Source: Paraglaciecola arctica (lineage in GTDB: Bacteria > Pseudomonadota > Gammaproteobacteria > Enterobacterales > Alteromonadaceae). Taken from it: a stretch of 64,000 nucleotides of DNA. Numbering within the stretch: position 1 is the first letter of the stretch; each line of letters begins with the position of its first letter. Below, piece by piece: positions 1-10,273 of this stretch. A program made the position numbers and the translations under genes. The stretch covers positions 110,401 to 174,400 of the forward strand of contig NZ_JAHKQO010000019.1 of NCBI RefSeq assembly GCF_018861065.1, written 5' to 3'. The notes beneath the pieces were generated by a model. That model saw only the letters and a program-made list of their open reading frames with translations. It made no database searches and was not told the origin of the DNA.

Positions 1-559
1 TGAAAACAATAAGCAACCTATCTTTGATGTATTGGGGCGCGTATTAACCAACAGAAAAAAGCTGTTAGAAATTGGTTCTGGTACAGGACAGCACGCAGCT
101 TATTTTGCTCCTAGGCTCAGTCACTTGATATGGCAAACAAGTGATATGCCTATTAATCATGACGCTATTACGTCTTGGCTGGAAGATGTTCCTGTCAGCA
201 ACTTGTTACCGCCCATTTCTTTTACTGTGGGTATTAATAATTGGCCGTTAGGGGATTTTGATGCAGTGTATACCGCAAACACTACTCATATAATGCAGCC
301 ATCAGAATCAAAACTTATGATGCAGTTAGTCGCCGATGGTTTGCCTAAAGGCGGTGTTTTTTGCCAATATGGGCCGTTTAATTTCCAAGGGCGTTACACT
401 AGTGAGTCTAATGCTGCCTTCGATCAACACCTAAAGGAACAAGGCTGTGGTGGAATTCGAGATGTTGACGAACTGGTGGAGTGGGCTAACTCAATGAATT
501 TAATAGAAAAAATTTCAATGCCCGCCAATAATTTTATGTTGATTTGGCAAAAGAAATAG
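1..559 (+). CDS. DUF938 family SAM-dependent methyltransferase, 5' end missing
   Basis: The reading frame is open from base 2 and begins ENNKQPIFDVL, which matches the near-N-terminal ENNK-P-I motif of DUF938 proteins, so only a few residues lie outside the window. A TTG at 32 is internal, not the start. LLEIGSGTGQHAAYFA is the glycine-rich SAM-binding loop (motif I) of a Rossmann methyltransferase, and the later GGVFCQYGPFNFQGRYTS stretch is typical of the family. The substrate is unknown. The gene converges on the DUF482 gene, whose stop lies 11 bp away. Family assignment is fairly sure; a specific function cannot be given. Confidence 0.8.
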   Translation, partial: ENNKQPIFDVLGRVLTNRKKLLEIGSGTGQHAAYFAPRLSHLIWQTSDMPINHDAITSWLEDVPVSNLLPPISFTVGINNWPLGDFDAVYTANTTHIMQPSESKLMMQLVADGLPKGGVFCQYGPFNFQGRYTSESNAAFDQHLKEQGCGGIRDVDELVEWANSMNLIEKISMPANNFMLIWQKK

Positions 560-570
560 TGAAATTAAAT

Positions 571-1734
571 TTAGTCTTCTGTTTGTCTAAATGGCAGAAG
601 TTTTTCGGCTTCATTTCTATATTGTGAAATTTGAATATTTTCTTGTTGAATAAACCGTCCAATGGCATCTTGGAATGCGGGTTCTCTGAGAAAGTGATTG
701 GAGTAACAGTATATGGGCTCGAATCCTCTCAGAATTTTATGTTCGCCTTGTGTACCAGGGTTAAAATGAGCGATGTCTTGTTCAATACAAAACTCTATAC
801 CTTGGTAATAGCAACATTCAAAATGTAAATTCTGTATATCTTGCAACGCACCCCAGTAACGTCCACATAGTTGATTTTTATCGTAAAAAAATAATGCACT
901 TGCGATAGGTTGCTCTTCTTTTAAGGCGATGACTAGCATTAGATTGTTATGTAAGTCTTTAAAAATTTTCTTAAAAAAAGATTCAGTTAAATAGCCGTTA
1001 TGACCACTACGTTTTAAGTAAGTTTGTTGGTAACAATGGTAAAAAAAGTCCATGAGTTCTTCGGTTAGACTTTCACCATGTAGACGTACCACTTTAACGC
1101 CTGAGTTTGCTATTTTTGAACGTTCTTTTTTTACATTTTTTCTTTTGCGGGAATTAAAATAAGTCAAATAATCTTCAAACGATGTGTATTGATTATTAAA
1201 CCACTCAAACTGAATTGACCTACGTTGTAATTGTCCGTGGGGCTGCAATAACTCACTAAAATCTTGTTCAACAAACAACCAGTGCATGGACGACATACCA
1301 TTTATCTCTAGTTGGTAATTGATTTCTTTACATAAAGTAGGCAGCAATTGTGATTTATCTACCTTTGAATCGAGCATTAACCTTGGTCCAGTCACTGGAG
1401 TGAAAGGGATCGCCGCCACCAACTTAGGGTAGTAATTTAATCCGTAGTGTCGATAGGTGTTTGCCCAAGCAAAATCAAACACATATTCACCATAACTATG
1501 AGTCTTTTTGTATAACGGAAGGATGCCTACAGCTAAGGCATTTTGATAAATCACCAAATGAAAAGGTTGCCACCCAGATTTTCCAGCAACCGAACCTGAA
1601 GTTTCCAAGGCATGTAAAAAGGTGTATTGGCAAAAAGGGCCACATTTACTTGCTAATTTATCCCAAACCGTTTGACCAATTTGTTCAACAGAGGTGTTAA
1701 ATTTGAAAGTGTATTTAGAGCTTAAAATTGACAA
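571..1734 (-). CDS. DUF482 / peptidogalycan biosynthesis-type GNAT-like protein
   Basis: 387 residues, the usual length for the DUF482 (PF04339) family, which has a tandem GNAT fold related to FemAB-type aminoacyl/acyl transferases. Visible family features are the central FEDYLTYFNSRKRKNVKKER segment and the C-terminal FNPGTQGEHKILRGFEP motif. The start used is TTG at 1734, preceded by AAAGG on the minus strand; no ATG exists near the expected N-terminus. The family is often annotated as peptidoglycan-related, but the real substrate is not established. Upstream on its own strand lies the decayed recX region, so it is probably a single-gene transcript. Confidence 0.75.
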   Translation of the reverse strand: MSILSSKYTFKFNTSVEQIGQTVWDKLASKCGPFCQYTFLHALETSGSVAGKSGWQPFHLVIYQNALAVGILPLYKKTHSYGEYVFDFAWANTYRHYGLNYYPKLVAAIPFTPVTGPRLMLDSKVDKSQLLPTLCKEINYQLEINGMSSMHWLFVEQDFSELLQPHGQLQRRSIQFEWFNNQYTSFEDYLTYFNSRKRKNVKKERSKIANSGVKVVRLHGESLTEELMDFFYHCYQQTYLKRSGHNGYLTESFFKKIFKDLHNNLMLVIALKEEQPIASALFFYDKNQLCGRYWGALQDIQNLHFECCYYQGIEFCIEQDIAHFNPGTQGEHKILRGFEPIYCYSNHFLREPAFQDAIGRFIQQENIQISQYRNEAEKLLPFRQTED

Positions 1735-1849
1735 TTTTGAGGTTAACCTTTTGCTAAGTTTACTACCCTAATATGGCAGAAAATGATGCTAATATCATCA
1801 AATATACCATCCCAAGATTGGTTGTGGGGTGAGAACACAGTAAAGATTA

Positions 1850-2226
1850 ATTACTCAAAAAGCTTTTGCAGCAGAATTTAGGTCATAATATCAGGTTACA
1901 AAAGATAACAAATTTCACTCTATATAATTTGCAAGATAGTGACTCAATTGCGAGAACATTGACTGGAGGCCACGTTAACAATGGTTTAGGTGAACGAAGA
2001 ATATCTAAGAAAAGGACAAAAAACTGATTTTTGTAAAGGCATCAAGTGCAGCAATACTCGAATTTAATATTGATTGGTTCGAAATAGCAGTCAAAATTTT
2101 TTACAAAAATATACCAATAAACTTGCTAAAAATTTTAAACAACAACAGAAACAGCATAGATTTTTAAAATCTCAAGGTTTTACACCTGAACAAATTCGCA
2201 ACGTAATTGAATCATCAAATGATTAA
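1850..2226 (+). pseudogene. recX: decayed recX (RecA regulator) remnant
   Basis: The interval before alaS is where gammaproteobacteria carry recX. It contains RecX-like pieces in shifting frames. HVNNGLGERRIS (around 1970-2010) matches the conserved segment ending GYG-RRI and then runs into a stop. NIDWFEIAVKI (around 2070-2100) matches the VDWxxLA segment. After a frame change in a run of T, QKYTNKLAKNFKQQQKQ and then HRFLKSQGFTPEQIRNVIE read through to a TAA at 2224-2226 and match the RecX C-terminus. At least two frameshifts and several stops separate the pieces, and no single frame covers them. I infer a recently inactivated gene. Boundaries are approximate at the 5' end. A sequencing error could explain one frameshift but not all the damage. 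Confidence 0.72.
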
Positions 2227-2296
2227 CACTCTTTAGTGTTAACGCTAGCCTTAACAAAACACGACTAAACTGATATCTTTGGCGCGACTTCCAGTA

Positions 2297-2318
2297 ATTA
2301 TGCCGTGTTGGGCATAAT
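2297..2318 (+). promoter_or_regulatory. inverted repeat over the likely alaS promoter
   Basis: ATTATGCC, six bases, then GGCATAAT form a perfect 8-bp inverted repeat 36 bp before the alaS start. Its right arm ends in CATAAT, a good -10 candidate; no convincing -35 is visible. In E. coli, alanyl-tRNA synthetase represses its own gene by binding a palindrome at the promoter, so an operator is a reasonable reading. It could also act as an RNA hairpin in the leader. Confidence 0.45.
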
Positions 2319-2354
2319 AGAACCCCATTAATTATTAACATTTCAGGATTGTAA

Positions 2355-4952
2355 ATGAGTAAAACAACCGCCGAGATCCGGTGCGCATTTTTAGATTTTT
2401 TTGCCGCAAGAGGACACCAAAAAGTATCAAGTTCATCTTTAGTTCCAGCAAATGATCCAACACTTTTGTTTACAAATGCAGGAATGAATCAATTTAAGGA
2501 TGTGTTTTTAGGCACGGAATCTCGTAGTTATAACAAGGCAACTTCTTCGCAACGATGCGTGCGAGCGGGTGGTAAACATAATGATCTTGAGAATGTAGGT
2601 TATACAGCACGTCATCATACTTTTTTTGAAATGTTAGGTAACTTTAGCTTCGGCGACTACTTTAAAGCTGATGCAATACAGTATGCATGGGATTTTTTAA
2701 CTAAAGAGTTAAAGCTGCCAGCTGAAAAGTTACTGGTCACTATCTACCACGAAGATGATGAGGCCTTTGATATTTGGGCGAATACCATAGGTATTCCAGA
2801 AGAAAAAATTATTCGTATCAGTACTTCTGATAATTTTTGGTCTATGGGTGATACGGGTCCATGTGGTCCATGTTCTGAAATCTTCTACGACCATGGTGAA
2901 CATATCTGGGGTGGGCCTCCAGGAACGCCAGAAGAAGACGGTGATAGATTTATCGAAATCTGGAATCTGGTATTTATGCAATTTAATCGTCAAAGTGACG
3001 GGACTATGCAACCCTTGCCAAAACCTTCTATTGATACAGGAATGGGGTTAGAGCGAATTTCCGCTATTTTACAAAATGTACACAGTAATTATGAAATAGA
3101 TATATTTCAGAATTTAATCGATGCTTCTGCCAAAATCGTGGGGGCAAACGATAAGCAAGACAAGTCTCTACGTGTTATTGCCGATCACATTCGTTCCTGC
3201 AGTTTCTTGATTTGTGATGGCATTATTCCATCGAACGAAGGACGTGGATATGTGTTGCGACGCATTATTCGAAGGGCTGTTCGTCACGGAAATAAACTCG
3301 GGGCACAAGGCATATTTTTCTATCGTCTTGTGGCAGCCTTAGAAGCTCAAATGGCTGATGCCTATCCAGAACTAACCTCTAACCGCGAACTAATTGAAAA
3401 AGTACTAAAAACAGAAGAAGAGCAGTTTTCTAGAACGCTTGAGCGCGGAATGAGTATCCTTAACGAGGCGCTTAACGAGTTAACTTCTGATCTAGTACCT
3501 GGCGAATTAGTCTTTAAGTTATATGATACCTACGGTTTTCCAGCAGACTTAACTAACGATATTGCTCGTGAGAAAGAGTTGCGGATTGATGAAGACGGTT
3601 TTCAAGCCGCCATGGCTGCTCAGCGCAAACGTGCACAACAAGCAAGTCAGTTTGATACCGATTACAATGAGCTACTAAAGTCTAATACCATTTCTGAATT
3701 TACAGGCTATGATCAGCTTAGTAGTCAAGCTGAGATAGTTGAATTATTTGCTAACGGCCAACAAGTAGAAAAACTACAAACTGGTGAAGAGGGAGTGGTT
3801 GTGCTCAACAAAACTCCTTTTTACGCGGAATCCGGCGGGCAAACTGGTGATAGCGGTATCCTTAAAAGCGCCGAAGGCAGTTTTATTGTAAAAGATACGG
3901 TGAAACTCGGTAATGCTATTGCCCATAAAGGTACGGCGCAATCGGACTTTAAACTGGGTGATTTGGTACAAGCTGAATTTGATCTACAGCGCAGAGAGTC
4001 AATAAAATTAAATCACAGCGCAACACATTTGTTACATGCAGCCTTGAAAAAAGTGTTGGGGGAGCACGTGAATCAGAAAGGTTCACTTGTCTCAGATGAG
4101 CGTTTTAGATTTGATTTTTCTCACTTTGAAGCGGTTACCAATGAAGAACTGCAAGGTGTAGAAACGTTAGTAAATGAGCAAATTAGAGCCAATCATTGTT
4201 TACAAACCAAATTAATGAATTTGGAAGAAGCGAAAGCTGCAGGTGCAATGGCTTTATTTGGTGAAAAATATGCTGAAGATGTACGTGTTGTGTCTATGGG
4301 GGATTTTTCTATGGAACTGTGCGGCGGAACACATGTCAATAGAACAGGTGACATTGGTCTCTTAAAAATTATATCTGAAAGCGGTATCGCTGCAGGAGTA
4401 AGAAGGATAGAAGCGGTTACTGGGGCGAAGGCGCTGGATTTTGTGCAGAATCAAACGCAAAAAATTAGCGACCTTGCAGGGTTATTAAAAACCGACTCTC
4501 AAGGCCTAACGGCTCGACTTCAGCAGGTATTAGATCAAAATAAATTAGTAGAAAAAGAGTTACTTAAGTTAAAGCAACAAATTGCCAGTAACGCCACGAC
4601 AGATGTGTTGTCTGATGTCTTTGAAATTAAAGATGTGAAAGTACTGTCTACTCAATTACAAGGAGTTGAAGCTAAAGCGCTCAGGTCTATGGTCGATGAT
4701 TTTAAGAATCAGCTGGGCAGTGCAGTGATTGTATTGGGAGTTGCTGAAGACAATAAAGTTAGCTTGATTGCAGGGGTAACCAAAGATTTAGTTTCCAAAG
4801 TTAAAGCGGGTGACTTAATTAATTTTGTTGCTCAACAAGTTGGAGGTAAAGGAGGCGGTCGTCCAGATATGGCACAAGCAGGTGGGTCGCAACCTCAAAA
4901 TTTAGAAATAGCTATTGCGTCGGTAAAAGCGTGGTTAGAAGATAAATTGTAA
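2355..4952 (+). CDS. alaS: alanyl-tRNA synthetase
   Basis: Class II synthetase that charges tRNA-Ala in the cytoplasm. 865 residues, near the roughly 875 usual for bacteria. The N-terminus ([26 protein letters not shown]) and the [15 protein letters not shown] segment belong to the catalytic core. The editing domain carries HSATH (His554 and His558) and CGGTH (Cys656), the zinc ligands that clear mischarged Ser/Gly-tRNA. The C-terminal [15 protein letters not shown] belongs to the C-Ala domain. The ATG at 2355 has AGGAT just upstream. It is followed by csrA, the standard gammaproteobacterial order. An inverted repeat at 2297-2318 may mediate autoregulation. Confidence 0.98.
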   Translation: MSKTTAEIRCAFLDFFAARGHQKVSSSSLVPANDPTLLFTNAGMNQFKDVFLGTESRSYNKATSSQRCVRAGGKHNDLENVGYTARHHTFFEMLGNFSFGDYFKADAIQYAWDFLTKELKLPAEKLLVTIYHEDDEAFDIWANTIGIPEEKIIRISTSDNFWSMGDTGPCGPCSEIFYDHGEHIWGGPPGTPEEDGDRFIEIWNLVFMQFNRQSDGTMQPLPKPSIDTGMGLERISAILQNVHSNYEIDIFQNLIDASAKIVGANDKQDKSLRVIADHIRSCSFLICDGIIPSNEGRGYVLRRIIRRAVRHGNKLGAQGIFFYRLVAALEAQMADAYPELTSNRELIEKVLKTEEEQFSRTLERGMSILNEALNELTSDLVPGELVFKLYDTYGFPADLTNDIAREKELRIDEDGFQAAMAAQRKRAQQASQFDTDYNELLKSNTISEFTGYDQLSSQAEIVELFANGQQVEKLQTGEEGVVVLNKTPFYAESGGQTGDSGILKSAEGSFIVKDTVKLGNAIAHKGTAQSDFKLGDLVQAEFDLQRRESIKLNHSATHLLHAALKKVLGEHVNQKGSLVSDERFRFDFSHFEAVTNEELQGVETLVNEQIRANHCLQTKLMNLEEAKAAGAMALFGEKYAEDVRVVSMGDFSMELCGGTHVNRTGDIGLLKIISESGIAAGVRRIEAVTGAKALDFVQNQTQKISDLAGLLKTDSQGLTARLQQVLDQNKLVEKELLKLKQQIASNATTDVLSDVFEIKDVKVLSTQLQGVEAKALRSMVDDFKNQLGSAVIVLGVAEDNKVSLIAGVTKDLVSKVKAGDLINFVAQQVGGKGGGRPDMAQAGGSQPQNLEIAIASVKAWLEDKL

Positions 4953-5090
4953 AGAAATGAATTTTTCGGTTGTTTTTTGTAGTGACAGCAAAAATAGGGA
5001 AAAACCGATAGGGTAAGTTTTCTGGCTATGCTGATGATTTACACTAACTTTAAAGAAGGATTGTATTTTTAACGGAAAAGGAGCAATAGA

Positions 5091-5306
5091 ATGCTAATTT
5101 TAACTCGTCGTGTTGGGGAAACTCTAATGGTTGGTGATGATGTCACTGTAACTGTTTTAGGGGTAAAAGGTAATCAGGTGCGAATAGGTGTGAATGCGCC
5201 AAAGGAAATATCTGTGCATCGTGAAGAAATTTATATGCGTATCCAAGCTGAAAAGAACGTTCAACTAGCAGCCCATGAGCAGGCAGTGAGTACTGACGAA
5301 GATTAG
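5091..5306 (+). CDS. csrA: carbon storage regulator CsrA
   Basis: Small dimeric RNA-binding protein that represses or stabilises mRNAs by binding GGA motifs near ribosome sites, controlling carbon metabolism, motility and biofilm genes. [16 protein letters not shown] and the [19 protein letters not shown] segment, including the RNA-contacting region near VHREEI, are intact. It has 71 residues against 61 in E. coli; the extra part is a polar tail ([19 protein letters not shown]). A strong AAAAGGAG lies before the ATG. It sits 138 bp after alaS and ends in a clear intrinsic terminator. Confidence 0.97.
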   Translation: MLILTRRVGETLMVGDDVTVTVLGVKGNQVRIGVNAPKEISVHREEIYMRIQAEKNVQLAAHEQAVSTDED

Positions 5307-5320
5307 AAGTGATTGGAATA

Positions 5321-5347
5321 AAAAAAGCTGGGTAACCAGCTTTTTTT
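5321..5347 (+). terminator. intrinsic terminator after csrA
   Basis: AAAAAAGCTGG, loop GTAA, CCAGC then seven T. The stem lies 15-35 bases after the csrA stop and the T-tract follows directly. Confidence 0.88.
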
Positions 5348-5591
5348 ATGTCTCCAAAATTCGATTTTTTCCTTCAAATATGACAAATAATAAGCACTTA
5401 GCTAAGAATCGATTAAAATGCCAGCAAGCCGTCAATAACATCATAAAAAATGTTTGACTTACTCATGTGGATCGGTAAACTTCGGCTCCTCATTTAGGAG
5501 ACGTTAACTCTTAGTAAGAGAAAGGCAGCACAATACTTCGAATTTTATTCTTAGTCTGTGATTCCAAAAATGAGTGTGTAATCTAAGTTCC

Positions 5592-5683
<92 letters not shown>

Positions 5684-5706
5684 GGACTTAATTAGAAAAC
5701 AGTTAT

Positions 5707-5783
5707 GCGCGTGTAGCTCAGCTGGATAGAGTACCTGGCTACGAACCAGGTGGTCGGAGGTTCGAATCCTTCCACGCGCACCA
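5707..5783 (+). tRNA. tRNA-Arg (anticodon ACG), copy 1
   Basis: 77 nt with acceptor stem GCGCGTG/CACGCGC, encoded CCA, and anticodon loop CTACGAA. The A34 of ACG would be edited to inosine to read CGU/CGC/CGA. It is identical in sequence to copy 2, which starts 64 bp after it ends. Confidence 0.96.
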
Positions 5784-5847
5784 TATTCAAAAGATTTTTT
5801 AGAAGATAACTAAAAGTTGGTTATACTTCTAAAGCAAACCGGTTAAA

Positions 5848-5924
5848 GCGCGTGTAGCTCAGCTGGATAGAGTACCTGGCTACGAACCAGGTGGTCGGAG
5901 GTTCGAATCCTTCCACGCGCACCA
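5848..5924 (+). tRNA. tRNA-Arg (anticodon ACG), copy 2
   Basis: Exact 77-nt duplicate of the preceding tRNA-Arg. The spacers on either side differ, so only the tRNA body is shared. It is followed within 10 bases by an intrinsic terminator, consistent with one Ser-Arg-Arg transcript. Confidence 0.96.
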
Positions 5925-5930
5925 ACTATT

Positions 5931-5966
5931 AAAGCCCTTAAAGTTTATTCTTTAAGGGCTTTTTTA
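5931..5966 (+). terminator. terminator of the tRNA cluster
   Basis: AAGCCCTTAAAG, loop TTTATT, CTTTAAGGGCTT followed by T residues: a perfect 12-bp stem with T-tract directly after the last tRNA. Confidence 0.9.
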
Positions 5967-6205
5967 TTTCCGTAAAATACTTTTCAATTTTGCTGTTAAT
6001 CAAACTGAATAGGTGGTTCGTATTAAGTTGTGATGGGCCAATGAAAATCGGTTGATAGTGATAATCTATGATTGGGTAGGTATTCACTATATCCGAATAT
6101 TTTCTTATTCTTTATGCACTTTTCCTCTTGGCAGTTTGTTGTGTTTTCTCAGGCCCCATGGTACTTATTCCTTATGTAATGTTAAAAAATGAAGGTTTTG
6201 TTTTT

Positions 6206-6472
6206 ATGCAACCTGAAGTCGCAAATGCGCTAGCTGAAGCCGCCAATTTATTATTAGTTGGAATGGTAGTGGTATTTCTATTCTTATCAATGTTAATTGG
6301 AGCCATTACCTTAATTGCTTGGCTGGTTAAATTAGTGCCTGATGAGTCATTAAAACCGATAGAAAACCAAGGCAAATTGACAAACAATACCTCAGCCAAT
6401 AATCAAACTGTATCTCCAAAGATAGTCGCCGCGATCAGCGCAGCAATCTTTCAACATAGACAGTCTCACTAG
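6206..6472 (+). CDS. oadG: oxaloacetate decarboxylase gamma subunit (small membrane subunit)
   Basis: 88 residues from the ATG at 6206 (MQPEVANALAEAANLL). The frame is open upstream to 6128, but those residues look like leader sequence, and GAAGG lies about 10 bases before 6206. There is one transmembrane helix (LLLVGMVVVFLFLSMLIGAITLIAW) near the N-terminus and a polar tail, the OadG pattern. OadG anchors the alpha subunit to beta and helps assemble the sodium-pumping decarboxylase in the inner membrane. It is first in oadG-oadA-oadB, 26 bp before oadA. Confidence 0.85.
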   Translation: MQPEVANALAEAANLLLVGMVVVFLFLSMLIGAITLIAWLVKLVPDESLKPIENQGKLTNNTSANNQTVSPKIVAAISAAIFQHRQSH

Positions 6473-6498
6473 TTAAAATTTTTTAAGGAATTAACTCC

Positions 6499-8283
6499 AT
6501 GCGTAAACCTCTAGCGATTACAGATGTTGTATTGCGTGATGCCCATCAATCATTATTCGCAACCAGAATGCGTCTCGAAGACATGCTGCCAATAGCAAAT
6601 AAGTTAGATGATATTGGATACTGGTCATTAGAAACATGGGGAGGCGCGACCTTTGATGCTTGCATTCGTTATTTAGGAGAAGATCCTTGGGAGCGTATTC
6701 GTCAGTTAAAAAACGCCATGCCTAAAACTAAACAACAAATGTTATTGCGAGGTCAGAATCTTTTAGGGTATCGGCATTACGCAGATGATGTAGTAGAAAA
6801 ATTTGTGGAGCGAGCGCATGCAAACGGTGTAGACGTTTTTCGAATTTTTGATGCGATGAACGATATTCGTAATCTAGAAACTGCGGTTAAAGCGGCGATT
6901 AAACAAGGAGCTCATGCTCAGGGCACTATGTCGTATACAGTGTCCCCAGTTCATTCATTACAAACTTGGTTGGATATGGCCAACGAACTGCAAGATATGG
7001 GCGTGCATTCTATTTGTATAAAAGACATGGCAGGTTTGCTAAAACCTTACGAATGTGAAGAGCTTGTGTCTAAATTAAAAGAGTCAATTGAAGTACCTAT
7101 TGCGATGCATTGTCATTCCACAACAGGTTTAAGTGTCGCCACTTATCAAAAAGCGATTGATGCCGGTATTGATATTTTAGACACGTCTATTTCATCAATG
7201 AGTATGACTTACGGCCACACGGCAACAGAAACCATAGTATCTATTGTTGAAGGAACAGATCGTGATACAGGTTTGGCATTGCCTGCTTTTACCGAAATTG
7301 CGAGTTATTTCCGTGATGTGCGCAAAAAGTATTCGCAGTTTGAAGGTAGTCTTAAAGGTGTAGATGCACGTATTCTGATTGCGCAAGTTCCTGGCGGCAT
7401 GTTGACTAACATGGAAAGCCAGTTAAAAGAGCAGGGAGCCGAAGATAAAATGGATGAGGTACTGCTGGAAATTCCAAGGGTTCGAGAAGATTTGGGCTTT
7501 ATTCCCTTGGTTACTCCTACATCGCAGATAGTGGGTACTCAATCCGTGATTAATGTGCTCACGGGAGAGCGTTATAAGAGTATTAGTAAAGAAACGGCTG
7601 GAGTACTTAAAGGTGAATACGGAGCCACTTCTGCCGCTGTTAATAAGGAACTTCAAGCCAGAGTATTGGAAGGTAAGGATGCTATTACATGTCGTCCTGC
7701 TGACCTAATCAAAGACGAGTTACAAACGCTTACCTCTGAACTAACTGATATCGCCCAAAAAGAGTCTATTCAAACTGCAGACAATTTAGTGGATGATGTA
7801 TTAACCTACGCGTTGTTCCCACAAATTGGATTAAAATTTCTTAAGAATAGAAACAACCCTGATGCATTTGAGCCAATACCAGGTCAAGAACAGGCTGTTT
7901 CAACTGAACCTACCTCTTGCGTTGCAGTTGAGACTAAAAGCTCAGGTGCGGCTTATTCAGTGCGTGTTGACGGTCAATTATTTGAAGTTGAAGTGGCGCA
8001 AAGTGGAGAATTGACTCAGGTACAAGCCGTTACTAACTCAGCGCCTCAAAAGGCAAGTACTGCTACATCTGAGCAAGTTTTAAATTCACCGTTAGCTGGA
8101 AATATATTTAAAGTGCTTGTCAAAGAGGGTGATTCAGTCAATTCAGGTGACGTTGTCATCATCATGGAAGCGATGAAGATGGAAACCGAAATCCGTGCTT
8201 CGGTAACAGGCATCATTTCTAAAATCTCTACCAAAGAGGGTGATGCCGTGCAATCAGGTCAGCCTCTATTAGCTATAGGGTAG
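6499..8283 (+). CDS. oadA: oxaloacetate decarboxylase alpha subunit (carboxyltransferase plus biotin domain)
   Basis: Moves the carboxyl group of oxaloacetate to biotin, giving pyruvate. 594 residues. The N-terminal HMGL-like TIM barrel begins [18 protein letters not shown] and includes [13 protein letters not shown] and the metal-binding AMHCHSTTG. Next comes the conserved carboxylase domain ([17 protein letters not shown]). After an Ala/Pro/Thr-containing linker, the biotinyl domain has EAMKMETEI with biotin on about Lys560. RBS AAGGAATTAA precedes the ATG. It lies 9 bp before oadB. Membrane partners show it is the decarboxylase pump rather than pyruvate carboxylase. Confidence 0.96.
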   Translation: MRKPLAITDVVLRDAHQSLFATRMRLEDMLPIANKLDDIGYWSLETWGGATFDACIRYLGEDPWERIRQLKNAMPKTKQQMLLRGQNLLGYRHYADDVVEKFVERAHANGVDVFRIFDAMNDIRNLETAVKAAIKQGAHAQGTMSYTVSPVHSLQTWLDMANELQDMGVHSICIKDMAGLLKPYECEELVSKLKESIEVPIAMHCHSTTGLSVATYQKAIDAGIDILDTSISSMSMTYGHTATETIVSIVEGTDRDTGLALPAFTEIASYFRDVRKKYSQFEGSLKGVDARILIAQVPGGMLTNMESQLKEQGAEDKMDEVLLEIPRVREDLGFIPLVTPTSQIVGTQSVINVLTGERYKSISKETAGVLKGEYGATSAAVNKELQARVLEGKDAITCRPADLIKDELQTLTSELTDIAQKESIQTADNLVDDVLTYALFPQIGLKFLKNRNNPDAFEPIPGQEQAVSTEPTSCVAVETKSSGAAYSVRVDGQLFEVEVAQSGELTQVQAVTNSAPQKASTATSEQVLNSPLAGNIFKVLVKEGDSVNSGDVVIIMEAMKMETEIRASVTGIISKISTKEGDAVQSGQPLLAIG

Positions 8284-8292
8284 GGAATTCAA

Positions 8293-9423
8293 ATGGAAAA
8301 GCTCGAGTTATTATGGCGTAGCACTTCACTAGCTCATTTTGAGTTAGGGCAAGTGATCATGATGAGCGTTGGTGCATTGTTACTTTATTTAGCTATTGTA
8401 AAGAAGTTTGAACCATTGTTGCTGCTGCCAATTGGCTTTGGTGCAGTCTTAACTAATATTCCATTAGCCGGTTTTAGTGATCCCGGTGGTTTGCTTTATA
8501 TTGTTTACCATGTAGGGATTGATTCTGGGGTTTTTCCATTGCTTATTTTTATGGGCGTGGGAGCTATGACGGACTTTAGTGCGTTGATTGCTAACCCGAG
8601 AATGTTACTACTTGGGGCTGCGGCTCAATTTGGGATTTTCGGAACGTTATTTGGAGCTATTGCTTTGAATATGGTTCCTGGCTTTGAGTTTTCGTTACAA
8701 GATGCCGCGGCTATTGCCATTATAGGTGGCGCTGACGGACCAACCGCAATATTTTTAGCCTCAAAACTCGCTCCGGACTTGTTAGGAGCTATTGCTGTAG
8801 CAGCCTATTCTTACATGGCCCTAGTGCCCATTATCCAGCCACCAATTATGCGGCTTCTCACCAATGCCGAAGAAAGAAAAATTGAAATGCCGCAACTTAG
8901 AACTGTATCTAAGCGCGAAAAAATTATCTTTCCTTTGGCGGTACTCTTTTTGTGCGCTTTATTTTTACCAACAGCCACGCCTTTAGTGGGCATGTTTTGT
9001 TTAGGTAATTTAATGAAAGAATCAGGAGTGGTAGATAGATTAAGTAATAGTGCACAAAATGAGTTAATTAACGTGGTAACTATCTTTTTAGGACTCGCGG
9101 TTGGCTCTAAACTATCAGCTGATAAATTTTTGACGGTTGAAACCTTAGGTATATTGGCCTTAGGCGCAATAGCTTTCTCTATAGGAACTGCTGCGGGTAT
9201 ATTAATGGCAAAGGCAATGAGTAAGTTAAGTAGTCAGAGAATTAACCCGTTGATTGGAGCCGCAGGTGTATCAGCTGTTCCTATGGCCGCAAGAGTGGTT
9301 AATAAGGTGGGGCTTGAAGCAAATCACCATAATTTTCTGTTAATGCATGCTATGGGACCAAATGTAGCTGGAGTGTTAGGTTCGGCGGTAGCAGCTGGGA
9401 TATTGTTAGCTTTAGTTGGATAA
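8293..9423 (+). CDS. oadB: oxaloacetate decarboxylase beta subunit (sodium pump)
   Basis: Integral inner-membrane protein that decarboxylates carboxybiotin and exports sodium ions. 376 residues, many hydrophobic segments. The key family motif [19 protein letters not shown] (Asp about 148) and the following [11 protein letters not shown] are present, as is the C-terminal [16 protein letters not shown] motif. It is last in the oad operon. A long imperfect hairpin follows before the convergent sap genes. In marine bacteria this pump feeds the sodium gradient. Confidence 0.96.
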   Translation: MEKLELLWRSTSLAHFELGQVIMMSVGALLLYLAIVKKFEPLLLLPIGFGAVLTNIPLAGFSDPGGLLYIVYHVGIDSGVFPLLIFMGVGAMTDFSALIANPRMLLLGAAAQFGIFGTLFGAIALNMVPGFEFSLQDAAAIAIIGGADGPTAIFLASKLAPDLLGAIAVAAYSYMALVPIIQPPIMRLLTNAEERKIEMPQLRTVSKREKIIFPLAVLFLCALFLPTATPLVGMFCLGNLMKESGVVDRLSNSAQNELINVVTIFLGLAVGSKLSADKFLTVETLGILALGAIAFSIGTAAGILMAKAMSKLSSQRINPLIGAAGVSAVPMAARVVNKVGLEANHHNFLLMHAMGPNVAGVLGSAVAAGILLALVG

Positions 9424-9430
9424 TCAATGA

Positions 9431-9482
9431 AAAGTGCTGGGTAAATTGACGAGTAACCTAAGCGTCAGTTACTTAGCACTTT
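9431..9482. terminator. hairpin between convergent oadB and sapF
   Basis: AAAGTGCT at 9431-9438 pairs with AGCACTTT at 9475-9482, and inside it GTAA-TTGACG can pair with CGTCA-TTAC. This long imperfect stem lies between two convergent genes. T-tracts are weak, so its role as a bidirectional terminator is inferred. Confidence 0.5.
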
Positions 9483-9487
9483 AATGG

Positions 9488-10273
9488 TTAAAGGTGGTGG
9501 CGATTTACTAAGGCCTGATGTGAATCAACTAACTTTTTGGTATATTCATCTTTAGGCCAATTAAATATTACGTCAGTTTTGCCTGATTCCACTACTTTGC
9601 CTTCTTTCATAATGATAACTTTGTCAGATATATGCCTTACAATACCCAAATTGTGAGAAATAAAGATAAATCCTAATCCTAAATCAAGCTGAAGTTTCAT
9701 TAGTAAGTTTACGGCTTGCGAGCGTACTGACGGATCTAATGCTGCAAAAGGCTCATCTGCGACAATCACTTTAGGATTAAGTATGAGTGCGCGGGCCAGC
9801 GCTATTCTTTGGCGTTGCCCATCTGACAACATGTGTCGGTAAAAAAAGCGATGTTCAGACATTAAGCCAACTTGTCTTAAAGTACGCTCTATAAGAGATG
9901 TACGCTCTTGAGCATTGAGTTTGGTATTAAGACGCAGAGGTTCTTCCAAAATAGAACCTAGGGTTAATCCGGGATTAAGGGACTCATTGCTGTTTTGAAA
10001 AATCATTCTTATATCATGGCATCGAACACTAATATCTGATTTATTGATGTCCATTCCGTTCATAAAAATTTTGCCACTTTTAGGTGTTTCGATACCCACA
10101 AGTAGTTTGGCCAACAAGGATTTTCCTGAACTATTGTTGCCAACAATAGCCAAGGTTTCTCCCTCCTTAAGATTGAAACTTACCGGACCAAGATCAAAGG
10201 TTACTTCACTTTTTGACCACATCTTTTTAATGCGATTTTGGAAGGTTAGATCCCTAACATTTATTAGATCCAT
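9488..10273 (-). CDS. sapF: Sap-type peptide ABC transporter, ATPase SapF
   Basis: Cytoplasmic ATPase of a dipeptide/oligopeptide (Opp/Sap) family importer. 261 residues. Walker A GNNSSGKS at 45-52, signature LSDGQRQRIALARAL (Asp in place of the usual first Gly), Walker B VIVADEPFAALDP and the H-loop ISHNLG are complete, so it should hydrolyse ATP. It overlaps the sapD stop by one base (TAATG arrangement). It is the last gene of pspF-sapA-B-C-D-F. The name follows gene order and similarity to E. coli SapF; the substrate could be peptides or, as shown for E. coli Sap, putrescine. Confidence 0.88.
   Translation of the reverse strand: MDLINVRDLTFQNRIKKMWSKSEVTFDLGPVSFNLKEGETLAIVGNNSSGKSLLAKLLVGIETPKSGKIFMNGMDINKSDISVRCHDIRMIFQNSNESLNPGLTLGSILEEPLRLNTKLNAQERTSLIERTLRQVGLMSEHRFFYRHMLSDGQRQRIALARALILNPKVIVADEPFAALDPSVRSQAVNLLMKLQLDLGLGFIFISHNLGIVRHISDKVIIMKEGKVVESGKTDVIFNWPKDEYTKKLVDSHQALVNRHHL

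Noticed and set aside
6128-6205. Extended OadG N-terminus from the TTG at 6128
   Set aside because: OadG proteins start close to the transmembrane helix; the ATG at 6206 has an upstream GAAGG and gives the usual length.
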